Positions 42,488 through 52,121 of a DNA stretch of 57,094 nt are shown piece after piece. This DNA comes from Desulfococcaceae bacterium. GTDB lineage: Bacteria; Desulfobacterota; Desulfobacteria; Desulfobacterales; Desulfosalsimonadaceae. The notes under the pieces were generated by a model. That model had not been told where the DNA came from and did no database searches. It saw only the letters and a program-made list of their open reading frames with translations. Made by a program: the position numbers and the translations under genes. Every line of letters starts with the position of its first letter. Within the stretch, counting starts at the first letter, position 1. Where the stretch lies: positions 1-57,094 of the forward strand of contig JAQYVU010000017.1 in assembly GCA_030145385.1 (NCBI GenBank). The letters run 5' to 3'.

Positions 42488-42572
42488 ATTTAAAATTCCA
42501 AAAGCAATTCCCAATAACACAGTTTTTAAAACATAGAAATTTATCATATCTTAAAAACGTAAGGTCGTAATC

Positions 42573-43094
42573 ATGAGAAACACAATTACCCCAAAAAACC
42601 ACCTCACCACTTCGGCATCAATGAAATATTTACTGGTTTTTCTAATAATTTTTGCTGCAGGATGTTCGACTGTTTTTGTGCCGCTAAAAGACACAAAAAT
42701 TGCCATTGAAAAAGGGGGTGGTGATTGTAAAGACAAGGCCATTGCATATCATATGGCGCTGCAAGAGCAAGAAATCGAGTCTTGCGTTACGTGCGGCGTT
42801 TTAAGCTTTTATTCCAAACCGCTTTTACATTGCTGGAATGAGGTGCGTTGCCCTGAAGATGACCGATGGAAACTTGTTGACGTTGATGCCATAGTGGGTC
42901 AACGGGACGGGTGGGACAGAGAACAGTCTCCCGAATACATTCCTTATATCAGGTATAACGATAAGGTGACGGTTAAAGACATTCGCTTAGAGCGAGGATT
43001 CAGCTGGAAGTCCGAGAAAAAATTATCCTACCTGATGCAAAATTGCCAGTTCAACTGGATACCAATAATAAGTGAACTTGAGTACCTGCTTTAG
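42573..43094 (+). CDS. transglutaminase-like lipoprotein
   Basis: The 173-residue protein has a hydrophobic segment, YLLVFLIIFAAGC, that ends in a lipobox with C31, so it is probably a lipid-anchored envelope protein. After it, GGGDCKDKAIAYH (C52), LLHCWNEV (H86) and DRWKLVDVDA (D103) give the Cys-His-Asp triad of transglutaminase-like cysteine enzymes. The domain is short compared with other members. The first ATG has AAGGT about 12 bases upstream. ATG at 42621 would give a tidier signal peptide but lacks a site. It is driven by the sigma-54 promoter. Its function could be cell-wall or protein processing. Confidence 0.75.
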   Translation: MRNTITPKNHLTTSASMKYLLVFLIIFAAGCSTVFVPLKDTKIAIEKGGGDCKDKAIAYHMALQEQEIESCVTCGVLSFYSKPLLHCWNEVRCPEDDRWKLVDVDAIVGQRDGWDREQSPEYIPYIRYNDKVTVKDIRLERGFSWKSEKKLSYLMQNCQFNWIPIISELEYLL

Positions 43095-43537
43095 TTACGT
43101 TGATTACAATAATTAATTAAAATGACGCATCCGGTTTCGGAATTCCAGTAATCTGATTAATTAAGAAAATGGAATCTGGCGCCCGAAAGATCAGAAATGG
43201 CATGTGATTGACTTAGGCGCCGACTTTATGGTTGCCGGAGGACCCCAGGAAGTACCCGGAATACAGATCTGCCGTAAAATGGGATGGCATGCCGACGGTG
43301 ATGGATTTAATTTATGACACCAACTCCGACTGGAAAACCCGGGAGTCCGAGGATTGCATCCTTGCCGGTCTGGATCAGATACGACAGCCTTCTGCGCATG
43401 AACGATTAGTTCCTCACAGCCGGATTCCTTAAATCACCAGTCAGACTCTGACTGCTGCTGCCGCATTACGGCAATCATTTTCAAATTAAACCGGATTTCT
43501 TAAATTCAATAATATGGAATCAGATTGGGGAAAAATC
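43095..43537. other. intergenic region with coding remnant
   Basis: About 440 bases between the lipoprotein and the HD-GYP gene, containing the frame-shifted remnant listed separately. I could not identify a clear terminator or promoter here. Confidence 0.4.
43162..43432 (+). pseudogene. possible frame-shifted remnant of an unknown gene
   Basis: In one frame from 43165 the sequence reads NGIWRPKDQKWHVIDLGAD, and it becomes meaningless near 43240. The next frame carries on with DPRKYPEYRSAVKWDGMP and TVMDLIYDTNSDWKT to a stop at 43432. Both parts have protein-like composition and no start codon with a ribosome-binding site. This fits the broken tail of a gene with one frameshift. I do not recognise the family. 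Confidence 0.35.
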
Positions 43538-44632
43538 ATGAACAAAATAAAATTAGATGAAAAACAAACGACTTACAACAAACTACCGAATTTATTCAGT
43601 AAGGGAAAACTTTTAATTGTTGATGACGATGACCAGATACGCAAACTGTTGCTGCGAATACTGGAGCCCGAAGGCTATCCCTGCTTATCTGCGGCCAATG
43701 CTTTTGAAGCCAGTGAAATTATCAGAAATGAACGGATAGACCTGATTATCTCCGACATCATGATGCCCGGCAAATCAGGTATTCAATTACTCAAGGAAAT
43801 CAGAAACGAACATCCGAATATCGCCACCTTAATGGTGTCCGGGCAAGGAAACCAAAATATCGCAAATAAAGTTATTTCAATGGGTGCTTACGATTATCTG
43901 TATAAACCGTTTCAAAAAAAGCAGGTACTGGTCAGTGTGTCCAATGCGCTTCGCCGCAAGGCTTTAGATATCCAGAATACATTCCAGATAGAACATCTTG
44001 AAAAGATAATCAAAAGCCAAACTATCGATGTTTCTGTTGCCAATCATAAACTGAACAAAGCCATCGCAAGCATTGTCAATGCGATGTCACTGGCAATTGA
44101 ATCCAGAGACCCCTATACTGCCGGGCATCAGAATCGTGTTGCAAGCATCGCAGGCGCCATTGCTGAAAAAATGAGATTTTCTAAAGAGCGAATTTATTAC
44201 CTGCGCATGGCCGGCATCGTCCATGATATCGGTAAAATTTCCGTACCAGCTGAAATACTCAACAAACCAGGAAAACTTACAGATGCCGAATTCAACATAA
44301 TTAAAGATCACCCAACCACCGGATATAATATTCTGAAAGGAATTGATTTTCACAGCCCTCTGGCTGAAATCGTCTATCAACATCATGAAAGAATAGATGG
44401 ATCCGGATATCCACGACGACTCAAAGGAAACGAAATCCATGTTGAAGCAAAAATTATTGCTGTTGCCGATGTTGTAGAAGCCATGGCATCCCACCGGCCT
44501 TACCGCCCGGCCCTGGGCATTGATATTGCATTAGACGAAATTGTAAAAAACAGGGGCCGGGGGTTTGATCCGGAAATCGTCGATGCCTGCTGCAGCCTGT
44601 TTAAAAACAATGAATTCAGGCTCAAGCTTTAG
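43538..44632 (+). CDS. response regulator with HD-GYP cyclic-di-GMP phosphodiesterase output
   Basis: The protein is about 364 residues. A receiver lies at about 20-145 (LLIVDDDDQIRKLL, phospho-acceptor in LIISDIMMPGKSG, lysine in LYKPFQKK). A helical linker leads to an HD-GYP domain at about 185-350, with GIVHDIGKISVP for the HD metal site and HHERIDGSGYP for the GYP motif. Such proteins degrade cyclic-di-GMP and usually promote motility over biofilm growth. The frame opens at 43514, but ATG at 43538 has GGGGA seven bases upstream. It stands alone on the plus strand without an adjacent kinase. Confidence 0.93.
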   Translation: MNKIKLDEKQTTYNKLPNLFSKGKLLIVDDDDQIRKLLLRILEPEGYPCLSAANAFEASEIIRNERIDLIISDIMMPGKSGIQLLKEIRNEHPNIATLMVSGQGNQNIANKVISMGAYDYLYKPFQKKQVLVSVSNALRRKALDIQNTFQIEHLEKIIKSQTIDVSVANHKLNKAIASIVNAMSLAIESRDPYTAGHQNRVASIAGAIAEKMRFSKERIYYLRMAGIVHDIGKISVPAEILNKPGKLTDAEFNIIKDHPTTGYNILKGIDFHSPLAEIVYQHHERIDGSGYPRRLKGNEIHVEAKIIAVADVVEAMASHRPYRPALGIDIALDEIVKNRGRGFDPEIVDACCSLFKNNEFRLKL

Positions 44633-45251
44633 CGATTGCGCCTTTACCCCCTGCGTCTCACTATCTGCAGAGTCACAATGGGAAATTCTGCGAATCTGCA
44701 TACGCCAAACCTGCCATGATTTCCGGAATTAAAATGAGCAAAAAAACCCGGTTTATTAAATGATTTAATTTTATATAAAATATTTGTACCCGTTCACGGG
44801 GTCGAAATTATTATTTTTTTATAAACCGCTAGCCTGTAAGCGTTTACAGGGTGCCGCAGATGCGAGGCGCCGGGCTCGAAGACGTACTTGTCGTACTTCA
44901 AGTGCCCGGGAACAAAGCAGATGCGGTGCCCCGTGAACGCTTACAAATATTTAACTTTCCAACAGCATGACGCCCGCCTTTAACTCATTTTTCTGCCGGC
45001 CCGGATTTATAAATGGGCCGGCAAAACCCGTTACAACACAAAACGCTCCACCTCGTCTCAAATATTCGATTACATTAAATATAAAGTTAATTACGATTAT
45101 CCTGACACCTTTTTCAAACTTTATCGATTCACTTTTTTTCTTTCAGTATTGAAATTGTTGTTTGTTTATTGATACATTTAATCGAATTTTTCATAAAAAA
45201 AAATCAGGCTGTTTAACAGGATGTTAAAATGCCGACAGGAGAAATAAAACC
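44633..45251. other. long intergenic region around repeat copy 2
   Basis: About 620 bases that hold the 173-bp repeat (44779-44951) and AT-rich DNA on both sides. A 61-codon frame at 44967 is not convincing. The promoter of the radical SAM gene at 45252 should be at the right end, but I could not single it out. Confidence 0.45.
44779..44951 (-). repeat. 173-bp interspersed inverted-repeat element, copy 2
   Basis: Read on the minus strand this copy follows copy 1 (17218-17390) base for base with scattered substitutions and the same total length. It starts AATATTTGTAAGCGTTCAC and ends with the matching terminal repeat. Shared internal words include ACTTGAAGTACGAC and GCCTCGCATCTGCGG. No transposase lies near either copy. 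Confidence 0.8.
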
Positions 45252-46121
45252 ATGCATTATGAAGGAAATATGATCCGTCCGCCAAGCGAAGCAAACAGTA
45301 TTCTGCTTCAGGCCACTGTGGGGTGCTCCCATAATAAATGCACCTTTTGCGGCGCTTATAAAGGCGAACGGTTTAAAATAAAAACAGACGACATTATCAT
45401 GGCGGATATCGCGTTTGCCGCCAAATACTGCAAAAACCAGGACCGGCTGTTTATCTGTGACGGTGATGCGCTGATCATCCCCCAGAAAAGACTGGTGCTG
45501 ATGTTAACCGAAATCAAAAAACAGCTTCCCTGGGTAAATCGTGTGGGACTATATGCGAATGCCAAAGGAATCAAAATGAAAACGGAGGAGCAGTTAAAAG
45601 AACTCCATGATTTGGGGCTCGACATTGCATATCTGGGCCTTGAAACCGGCGATGACATAACCTTAAAAAATATTAACAAGGGCGCCACGGCTGCCACCAT
45701 GATCGAGATGGGGAAAAAAATCCGCTCAACCGGCATCAAGCTTTCCATAACCGTACTTCTCGGCATTGCCGGCCGGGAACGTTCCCAAGTCCATGCGGAA
45801 GCCACCGGTAAAGTTTTGTCTGCCATTGATCCGGAATATGTCGGGGCGCTCAGCCTGATGCTGATTCCGGGGACCCCTATGTACGATGAATATGAATCAG
45901 GAAAATTCTCTCTGATTGAACCTGCGGAAATGCTTCAGGAAATCCGGACCATGATTCAGCATACCGAGCTGTCGGACGGACTGTTCCATGCCAATCATGC
46001 ATCTAACTACCTGCCCATCCGGGCAAAATTTCCGGAGGACAAGAAAAAAACACTCCACCTGATCGACGAAGCCCTTGGCGGGCGGGTGGCGTTGAAACCT
46101 GAATTTTTGCGAGCACTTTAA
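45252..46121 (+). CDS. radical SAM protein
   Basis: The 289-residue protein has the cluster motif GCSHNKCTFCGAY (C25, C30, C33). Its spacing is CX4CX2C rather than the common CX3CX2C, as in a subfamily that contains GCSHN. The barrel continues with IADIAFAAKYC-type helices, LFICDGDALI and LGLDIAYLGLETGDD. There is no B12-binding domain and no extra Fe-S domain. AGGAG lies 11 bases before ATG. Transketolase follows 44 bases downstream on the same strand, so they may be co-transcribed. The reaction is unknown. Confidence 0.88.
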   Translation: MHYEGNMIRPPSEANSILLQATVGCSHNKCTFCGAYKGERFKIKTDDIIMADIAFAAKYCKNQDRLFICDGDALIIPQKRLVLMLTEIKKQLPWVNRVGLYANAKGIKMKTEEQLKELHDLGLDIAYLGLETGDDITLKNINKGATAATMIEMGKKIRSTGIKLSITVLLGIAGRERSQVHAEATGKVLSAIDPEYVGALSLMLIPGTPMYDEYESGKFSLIEPAEMLQEIRTMIQHTELSDGLFHANHASNYLPIRAKFPEDKKKTLHLIDEALGGRVALKPEFLRAL

Positions 46122-46165
46122 TATAAAAATCAAAATATTAATATTACCGAAGGAGAAAAATAAAA

Positions 46166-48187
46166 ATGAATGAATGTCCGGCCGGATTAGAAATTAATAC
46201 CCAGTGCGTGAATACCATCCGCACCCTTGCCATGGACGCTATCCAGAAAGCGAACTCCGGCCACCCCGGTGCTCCGATGGGGCTTGCCGCGGCTGCATAT
46301 GTTCTCTGGACCCGCTTTTTAAAGCATAATCCCCAAAATCCGGACTGGTATGACCGGGATCGATTTATCCTGTCAGGGGGCCATGCCTCCATGCTGCTTT
46401 ACAGCCTGCTATACCTGACCGGCTATGGGCTCACCCTTGATGATATAAAAAATTTCAGACAATGGGGCAGCAAAACCCCCGGACATCCGGAATTCGGTCA
46501 CACCATCGGTGTTGAAACGACGACCGGCCCCCTGGGCCAGGGGGTTACCAATGCCGTGGGAATGGCCATGGCCGAACGTCACCTGGCCGGCCTTTTCAAC
46601 CAGCCCGGACATGACATTGTCAATCACAACACCTTTGTAATGTGCGGTGACGGAGACCTGATGGAGGGGATCACCTCAGAGGCGGCCTCGCTTGCAGGAC
46701 ACCTGGGTCTCTCAAAATTAATCTGTCTATACGATGACAACCAGATTTCCATTGAAGGCAGCACGGACATCACCTTTACGGAAGATGTTTCACTGCGCTT
46801 CCAGGCATACAACTGGAAAGTTATAACGGTTGAAGACGGGAACAACCTCGATGAAGTCAGCAATGCTATTGAGGCGGCAATAAATGAGACAGAGAAACCG
46901 TCTTTAATCCGGCTCCGGACCCATATCGCCTTCGGCAGTCCCAACAAACAGGACACAGCAGATGCTCACGGTGCGCCTTTGGGAGAAGAGGAAATTAAAT
47001 TAACAAAAGAGTGCCTGGGCTGCATGCCGGATGAGCAGTTCTGTGTTCCGGACGGGGTCCTTGAACACTACCGGGACTCTACCCGGAAAGGTGCTGAATC
47101 CGAAGAACAATGGAACGCACTTTTTGATGAATATAAAAAACAATTCCCGAAACGGGCAGAACAATGGACAGCTATGATGAACGGATCATACGAAGAGCAA
47201 TGGGAAGCCGCTCTGCCGGATTTTTCCGATAGTGAAGGCCCGATTGCCACCCGAAGTGCATCCGGAACGGTTTTAAATGCAGCAGCAGCTAAAATTCCGT
47301 CATTAATCGGCGGGTCAGCTGACCTTGCTCCGTCAAATAAAACATTCCTGAACGGTTCGTCCGTGTATCAGAAAGACAGTTACAGCGGTCGGAATATCCG
47401 TTTCGGTGTCCGGGAACATGCCATGGGCGGAATTTTAAACGGCATGTGCCTGCATAAGGGATTGCGGCCTTTCGGCGGCACCTTTCTGGTTTTTGCCGAC
47501 TATATGCGGCCGTCCATCCGACTGGCCGCTCTAATGAGCCAGCCGGTCATCTATGTATTTACCCATGACAGTGTTGCAGTGGGTGAAGACGGCCCGACAC
47601 ACCAGCCGGTGGAGCATCTGACATCTTTGAGAATGATCCCCGACCTGACGGTGATCCGCCCGGCTGATGCCACAGAGACCGCGGCCGCCTGGCGCCATGC
47701 CATTAAATCCATTGACACACCGACAGCTCTGATTTTAAGCCGCCAAAAACTTCCGGTCATTAACCGAAGCGCTTACCCATCAGCCGACATGCTGGAAAAC
47801 GGAGCCTATGTGCTGAATGATTCAGAAGGTACACCCGACGTAATACTGATTGCTTCCGGATCGGAAGTCAGTATCAGCATGGAAGCCGCAAAAATATTGG
47901 GAGAAAAAGGCGTGGCCGCAAGAGTTGTGAGCATGCCCAGTTGGGAACTGTTTGACAAAATGCCGCAAGATTACAAGGACAGTGTTCTGCCGCCAACCGT
48001 CAAGGCCCGTGTGGCTGTGGAAGCCGGACTGCCCCTGGGATGGGAAAAGTATACCGGAAATGACGGTAAGATAATCGGTATTTCCACATTCGGCGCTTCA
48101 GCACCCGGCGCAACCGTTCTGAAAAACTTCGGGTTCACCGCCGACAATATCGTTGAGACAGCACTGAAGGTAATAGGTAAAAGATAA
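46166..48187 (+). CDS. tkt: transketolase
   Basis: The 673-residue enzyme transfers two-carbon units between sugars in the non-oxidative pentose phosphate pathway and uses thiamine diphosphate. The N-terminal domain has [13 protein letters not shown] and the cofactor motif [10 protein letters not shown]...YDDN. The middle domain has [15 protein letters not shown] and [24 protein letters not shown]. The C-terminal domain has [12 protein letters not shown]. The length is standard. A strong AAGGAG site precedes ATG. It is preceded by the radical SAM gene and ends at a hairpin shared with the convergent gene. Confidence 0.97.
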   Translation: MNECPAGLEINTQCVNTIRTLAMDAIQKANSGHPGAPMGLAAAAYVLWTRFLKHNPQNPDWYDRDRFILSGGHASMLLYSLLYLTGYGLTLDDIKNFRQWGSKTPGHPEFGHTIGVETTTGPLGQGVTNAVGMAMAERHLAGLFNQPGHDIVNHNTFVMCGDGDLMEGITSEAASLAGHLGLSKLICLYDDNQISIEGSTDITFTEDVSLRFQAYNWKVITVEDGNNLDEVSNAIEAAINETEKPSLIRLRTHIAFGSPNKQDTADAHGAPLGEEEIKLTKECLGCMPDEQFCVPDGVLEHYRDSTRKGAESEEQWNALFDEYKKQFPKRAEQWTAMMNGSYEEQWEAALPDFSDSEGPIATRSASGTVLNAAAAKIPSLIGGSADLAPSNKTFLNGSSVYQKDSYSGRNIRFGVREHAMGGILNGMCLHKGLRPFGGTFLVFADYMRPSIRLAALMSQPVIYVFTHDSVAVGEDGPTHQPVEHLTSLRMIPDLTVIRPADATETAAAWRHAIKSIDTPTALILSRQKLPVINRSAYPSADMLENGAYVLNDSEGTPDVILIASGSEVSISMEAAKILGEKGVAARVVSMPSWELFDKMPQDYKDSVLPPTVKARVAVEAGLPLGWEKYTGNDGKIIGISTFGASAPGATVLKNFGFTADNIVETALKVIGKR

Positions 48188-48247
48188 AAGGTAAAAGACT
48201 GAAGGGAAAAACAGATCAATACGGCTGACCCGTAATCCGATTTTGGT

Positions 48248-48286
48248 TTCAGGTGTCAGGATAAAAAAGTCATCCTGCCACCTGAA
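48248..48286. terminator. hairpin between convergent genes (likely bidirectional terminator)
   Basis: Arms of 15 bases, TTCAGGTGTCAGGAT (48248-48262) and ATCCTGCCACCTGAA (48272-48286), pair with one mismatch around a nine-base A-rich loop. It lies between the tkt stop and the convergent radical SAM gene end. It lacks a long T tract, so termination strength is uncertain. Confidence 0.65.
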
Positions 48287-48312
48287 CGCTGAAATGGAAC
48301 CGCCTTAAATTA

Positions 48313-49653
48313 TTATGACCTGACCAGCTGCTTGAGCCGCGCCAGTTCCTTCCATTCGAACTCGGAGTGCCGGCAGGGCATAATCGCATTATTGGTAAAT
48401 ATCGGATCAGACGCCAGATCATATCGGGAGGCGGCAACGGCCGCCTCCCACATATCCGTATGCGGTATCGGCGTATAATATGCAAGCGTCGGTGTGATGC
48501 CGCTGCGTTTGACGATATTGATTGAAAATTCAACAGATTCCGTTTTCTGCCCGGGAAGTCCCGCCAGCAGGTAAGCCCCTACCTGATCTTTCTGAAACCC
48601 GGCGGCCAGCAAATTAGAAACCGCGCCAGTAAATTCCGCTTCTTTGACTTTCCGGTCGATTTCTCTTTGATCAAACTCCAATGTTTCAAGACCCAGACGA
48701 AGTGTTTTAACCCCGGCAGCAAACATCAATTCGGCAATTTCAGGCGTTATTTCACGAATATGAACCGCATTGGGAGTATGAAAATTCAATTTTCGCCCCG
48801 ATTTAACAATCTGCTTAAACATAGGGACCGCATGTTTTTGGGCATTGACCAGCAAGGCATCGTCATAAAAGGCAAAATCCCTTACACCACAAAAATCCTG
48901 CCAGTAAAGGATCTCTTCAACCACCCGGTCCGGCTCCATAAGCATCCGCTTCGGCTGGAGAATATTTGACGCGCAATACGTGCAGGAAAACGGGCACCCC
49001 TTCGATGTCAGCAACGGAATATAACCGATTTTCCGCTGCAGGTCAAACGCCGGATACGGATACGTGTTCAGGTTATCCGGATCAAATTTCAGAGAACTCG
49101 AAAAACCGGTCACGTCTGCGATGAGATCGAGCACCGGCGTTTCCCCCGGCCCGGTCAGCACATAATCCGCCCCTGAATGCAGAACCGCATGGTCATGACA
49201 CAGGGTCGCATAAATCCCGCCGACAACGATCGGCACATCCGGATAAATCGACCGAACCGACCGGATGGTTTCAAAAAGACCCGGATACCAGTAGGTCATC
49301 AGACAGGTTACCAGCACCATATCCGGCTTTGGCAGATCTTTTAAATCCTGTTCAAACCACTGGGGCAAAATGCCGTAACGGGAATAGTTCCTTTGAATGG
49401 ACTCCAGGCCCGCAGGCGGCGGAATCGGCGTTTTAACATAGGGGCCCCGGCCGTTTCTGGCCGTCGGATCCTGGATTTTATCCGCTTGCGGATGAAACCG
49501 ATCCTGGCAATCAACATATGACACCGAAAGGCCCTGCAGGCGCAGGATTGACGCAATAGACAGCAATCCGATGGGTTTCGCCCAAACATCATAGGCGGCG
49601 AAATCATGGATCCATGGATTTACGCATAGAATATGTGGTGGTTGGATTTTCAA
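48313..49653 (-). CDS. B12-binding-domain radical SAM protein
   Basis: The 446-residue protein has an N-terminal Rossmann-like cobalamin-binding-type domain (ILCVNPWIHDFAAYDVWAKPIGLL, VVGGIYATL, YVLTGPGE). A radical SAM barrel follows with C220, C224 and C227 in KGCPFSCTYC and FAFYDDALLV further on. The DxHxxG cobalamin motif is not seen. The start must be TTG at 49653 (or the ATT six bases earlier) because a stop lies just upstream; there is no ribosome-binding site. It is 21 bases after the siroheme decarboxylase gene, so they form an operon. It is not AhbC or AhbD by domain layout. The substrate is unknown. Confidence 0.88.
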   Translation of the reverse strand: MKIQPPHILCVNPWIHDFAAYDVWAKPIGLLSIASILRLQGLSVSYVDCQDRFHPQADKIQDPTARNGRGPYVKTPIPPPAGLESIQRNYSRYGILPQWFEQDLKDLPKPDMVLVTCLMTYWYPGLFETIRSVRSIYPDVPIVVGGIYATLCHDHAVLHSGADYVLTGPGETPVLDLIADVTGFSSSLKFDPDNLNTYPYPAFDLQRKIGYIPLLTSKGCPFSCTYCASNILQPKRMLMEPDRVVEEILYWQDFCGVRDFAFYDDALLVNAQKHAVPMFKQIVKSGRKLNFHTPNAVHIREITPEIAELMFAAGVKTLRLGLETLEFDQREIDRKVKEAEFTGAVSNLLAAGFQKDQVGAYLLAGLPGQKTESVEFSINIVKRSGITPTLAYYTPIPHTDMWEAAVAASRYDLASDPIFTNNAIMPCRHSEFEWKELARLKQLVRS

Positions 49654-49674
49654 GCAAATCGCTTAAATGAAAGA

Positions 49675-50157
49675 TTAATCGGAAAAATCATCGCTAAAAT
49701 ACTGCATAGACGTTTTTTTAAGTTCTTTCCGGCTGAAAAGAAGCTCATAAAAATCGACTGCGGTTTTTTTTGATATGTTTGCCGCAATTGCCCGGCAGGA
49801 AGCTTCATCGGTTGCATGAACCATGGTATATAAATTATACGGCCAGAGTTCTGACGGATTTCTCCGGTAGCAATGGGAAACCTGATTAAATGAAGCCATC
49901 AGTTTTCCCACTTCTTCCACCCGGGTCTCATCCACTCGCCACGCAACCATCGCATTGGCAGTAAAACCGGTTTTCTGGTGACGAAGGGTGGCACCAAACC
50001 GGCGGATGATTCCCCGGTCATTAAGGTTCCTTAAAACAGATAAAACCGTTTCCTCATCCGTGCCGACTTTTTCCGCAATCACACGATAGGGATATTTTTC
50101 TATCGGCATATCCCCTTGAACCAGCGCAATAATTTTTCTTTCCAGATCGCTAAACAT
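49675..50157 (-). CDS. siroheme decarboxylase subunit (AhbB-like, Lrp/AsnC fold)
   Basis: The 160-residue protein starts with a winged helix like AsnC regulators (ALVQGDMPIEKYPYRVIAEKVGTDEETVL). It then carries the hallmarks of siroheme decarboxylase: IIRRFGATLRHQKTGFTANAMVAW, then VSHCYRRN and WPYNLYTMVHA. AhbA/AhbB turn siroheme into didecarboxysiroheme in the alternative haem pathway of sulfate reducers and archaea. Only one subunit gene is present here, and no ahbC or ahbD. The subunit letter is therefore a guess, and the protein may be a solitary or regulatory paralogue. It is flanked by mtnA upstream and a radical SAM gene downstream on the same strand. Confidence 0.85.
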   Translation of the reverse strand: MFSDLERKIIALVQGDMPIEKYPYRVIAEKVGTDEETVLSVLRNLNDRGIIRRFGATLRHQKTGFTANAMVAWRVDETRVEEVGKLMASFNQVSHCYRRNPSELWPYNLYTMVHATDEASCRAIAANISKKTAVDFYELLFSRKELKKTSMQYFSDDFSD

Positions 50158-50230
50158 ACCGTTTTTCTATATGCTGCGTTTGGTAAAAGTCAAGTGATTT
50201 CAATGTATCCGGATATCATCATGCCAATTT

Positions 50231-51325
50231 TTAAACTTTTCCCGGAAACAGACGTTTCACTTCCGATTCACTTGCCGCGCAGACCCCCCGCTCGGTGATA
50301 AAGGCCGTGACCAGCCGTGCCGGGGTCACATCAAAGGCGTAATTGGCGGCCGGGCTTTTTTCCGGCATGAGGAGGTTATCACGGCTTTTTACAGCTCCGG
50401 GAATGTAGCGCATCTCGTCCGGATCCCTCACCTCGATAGGGATATCCGCCACTCCGTCTCGAATGGTCCAGTCAAAGGTGGATGAGGGGAGTGCCACATA
50501 AAAAGGGATATTGTTATCTTTTGCGGCCAAAGCCTTTAAATAGGTCCCGATCTTGTTCGCCACATCCCCGGTATACGTGGACCTGTCCGTTCCCACAATC
50601 ACCATATCCACCATGTTGTGCTGCATAAGGTGCCCGCCGGCATTATCCGCAATAACCGTGTGCGGCACACCGTATTTTCCCAGTTCCCATGCCGTCAGAC
50701 GAGCACCCTGATTCAGGGGCCGGGTTTCATCCACCCAGACATGCACATCAATCCCCATTTCCCAGGCCGCATAAATAGGGGCGGTTGCGGTGCCATACTC
50801 AATACAGGCCAGGCTGCCGGCATTACAGTGGGTTAAAATATTTACCGGTTTTCCGGATTTTTTACGGGCGATTTCTTCGATCAACTTTACGCCATGCTGT
50901 CCTATTTTCTTTGAATTATCAACTTCTTCTTCTGCAATTTCGCCGGCGACCCTACGGGCGGCGTCAAGGCGTCGGGCCGGGTCTTGTTCCGACAGCACGG
51001 CGCCCAATGTCCGATTCACCCCCCAGGACAAATTGACTGCTGTCGGCCGTGCATTTATAATCTTTTCAGCTTCATTTTTTATATATGTCTGCTCACCATT
51101 ATATTTATCATTTTTTAAAGCGATAAAAATTCCATATGCGCCGGTCACGCCGATAAGCGGGGCCCCCCGGACAACCATCTCCCTGATGGCAAAAATCACC
51201 TGATCAACAGAATTTAATTCCATAACGACCTGCTCATGGGGCAGCGCCCGCTGGTCAATAACTTTCACCACATCGGCCTGGTGATCCATCCATATCGGTC
51301 TGAACGTTCCGCCCGCATCCTTCAT
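50231..51325 (-). CDS. mtnA: S-methyl-5-thioribose-1-phosphate isomerase
   Basis: The protein is about 364 residues and isomerises methylthioribose-1-phosphate to methylthioribulose-1-phosphate in methionine salvage. Signature blocks are MVVRGAPLIGVTGAYG, TAVNLSWGVNRTL, THCNAGSLACIEYGTA with the catalytic cysteine, and VIVGTDRSTYTGDVANKIGTY with the catalytic aspartate. ATG at 51325 follows GGAGAG at a good distance; the TTG at 51337 overlaps that site and is rejected. The other salvage genes are not in the window. It heads the operon with the siroheme decarboxylase-like gene 73 bases downstream. Confidence 0.95.
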   Translation of the reverse strand: MKDAGGTFRPIWMDHQADVVKVIDQRALPHEQVVMELNSVDQVIFAIREMVVRGAPLIGVTGAYGIFIALKNDKYNGEQTYIKNEAEKIINARPTAVNLSWGVNRTLGAVLSEQDPARRLDAARRVAGEIAEEEVDNSKKIGQHGVKLIEEIARKKSGKPVNILTHCNAGSLACIEYGTATAPIYAAWEMGIDVHVWVDETRPLNQGARLTAWELGKYGVPHTVIADNAGGHLMQHNMVDMVIVGTDRSTYTGDVANKIGTYLKALAAKDNNIPFYVALPSSTFDWTIRDGVADIPIEVRDPDEMRYIPGAVKSRDNLLMPEKSPAANYAFDVTPARLVTAFITERGVCAASESEVKRLFPGKV

Positions 51326-51520
51326 TTGTCTCTCCAATTGACTAAACCTTTTTTGGTATTTATTTTTAATAATGTTATTTCAATGCCTGTTCAGATGTAA
51401 TCGCTGCTTCAAATGATCCGAAAATACATTGAGTGGCACTTGACATCAATACCTTTTTCATATCTTATTAAGAGGTTTCATCAATAAATTTATAATCATA
51501 TTTAGATTAAAGTAATTACC

Positions 51521-51997
51521 ATGAAAGCACTGTGGCAAATTCCGACAATATTATTGATCACGCTCTGCTTCGCCTTAGGCTACAACCAGATCCGCGCTAA
51601 CACGCTTCCCCTGTTCTGCCCCTGGAGCGAAAACATTTCCGGAAACACCTTTTCCGAATATGTATCAACCGTTTCAGTGGATGAAGCCGCCGCGCTTTTC
51701 AATAACAACAATGTTATTTTTATCGATGCGCGTCCTGAGTCAATTTACAATCAGGGACATATCCAGGGAGCGCTCTGCCTGCCCTGGCATCAGGCTGAAG
51801 AAAAATGTTTTGAAGTGATTGAAAATCTTCCCCCTGAAAAAAATATCATTACTTACTGTGACGGGGCGACCTGCGATTTGTGTGATAAGCTGGCTGTATT
51901 TCTGTGCGATCTCGGTTTTGAAAAGGTCCGGGCGCTGGTCAACGGCTGGACGGCCTGGAACCATAACAACCTGCCGGTTGATTTACCTGATCCATAA
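51521..51997 (+). CDS. membrane-anchored rhodanese-like protein
   Basis: The 158-residue protein has an N-terminal hydrophobic segment (IPTILLITLCFALGY), so it is anchored or exported. A single rhodanese domain lies at about 50-155 (VSVDEAAALF, VIFIDARPESIYNQGHIQGALCLPW). The active-site loop is YCDGATCD, with C113 as the sulfur-accepting cysteine and C118 as a possible resolving partner. VRALVNGWTAW closes the domain. It sits 124 bases before a MauE/DoxX-like membrane protein on the same strand. The pair probably works together in periplasmic sulfur or disulfide chemistry, which is inference. Confidence 0.88.
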   Translation: MKALWQIPTILLITLCFALGYNQIRANTLPLFCPWSENISGNTFSEYVSTVSVDEAAALFNNNNVIFIDARPESIYNQGHIQGALCLPWHQAEEKCFEVIENLPPEKNIITYCDGATCDLCDKLAVFLCDLGFEKVRALVNGWTAWNHNNLPVDLPDP

Positions 51998-52121
51998 CGC
52001 TAACGACTATCTTATGGCACCCGAACAAACAGACAATGTTTCGAATCAACAGGAACATATTTTGCGCGGTTTCCCGCTCGGAACAAAAACAAATTTAAAC
52101 GGACGGCTATGAGTTGAAACC

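Noticed and set aside
43232-43432. 66-codon frame starting at TTG as an intact gene
   Set aside because: Protein-like sequence continues upstream in another frame, so a remnant is more likely.
44967-45152. 61-codon frame after repeat copy 2
   Set aside because: Low-complexity, no ribosome-binding site, no domain signal.
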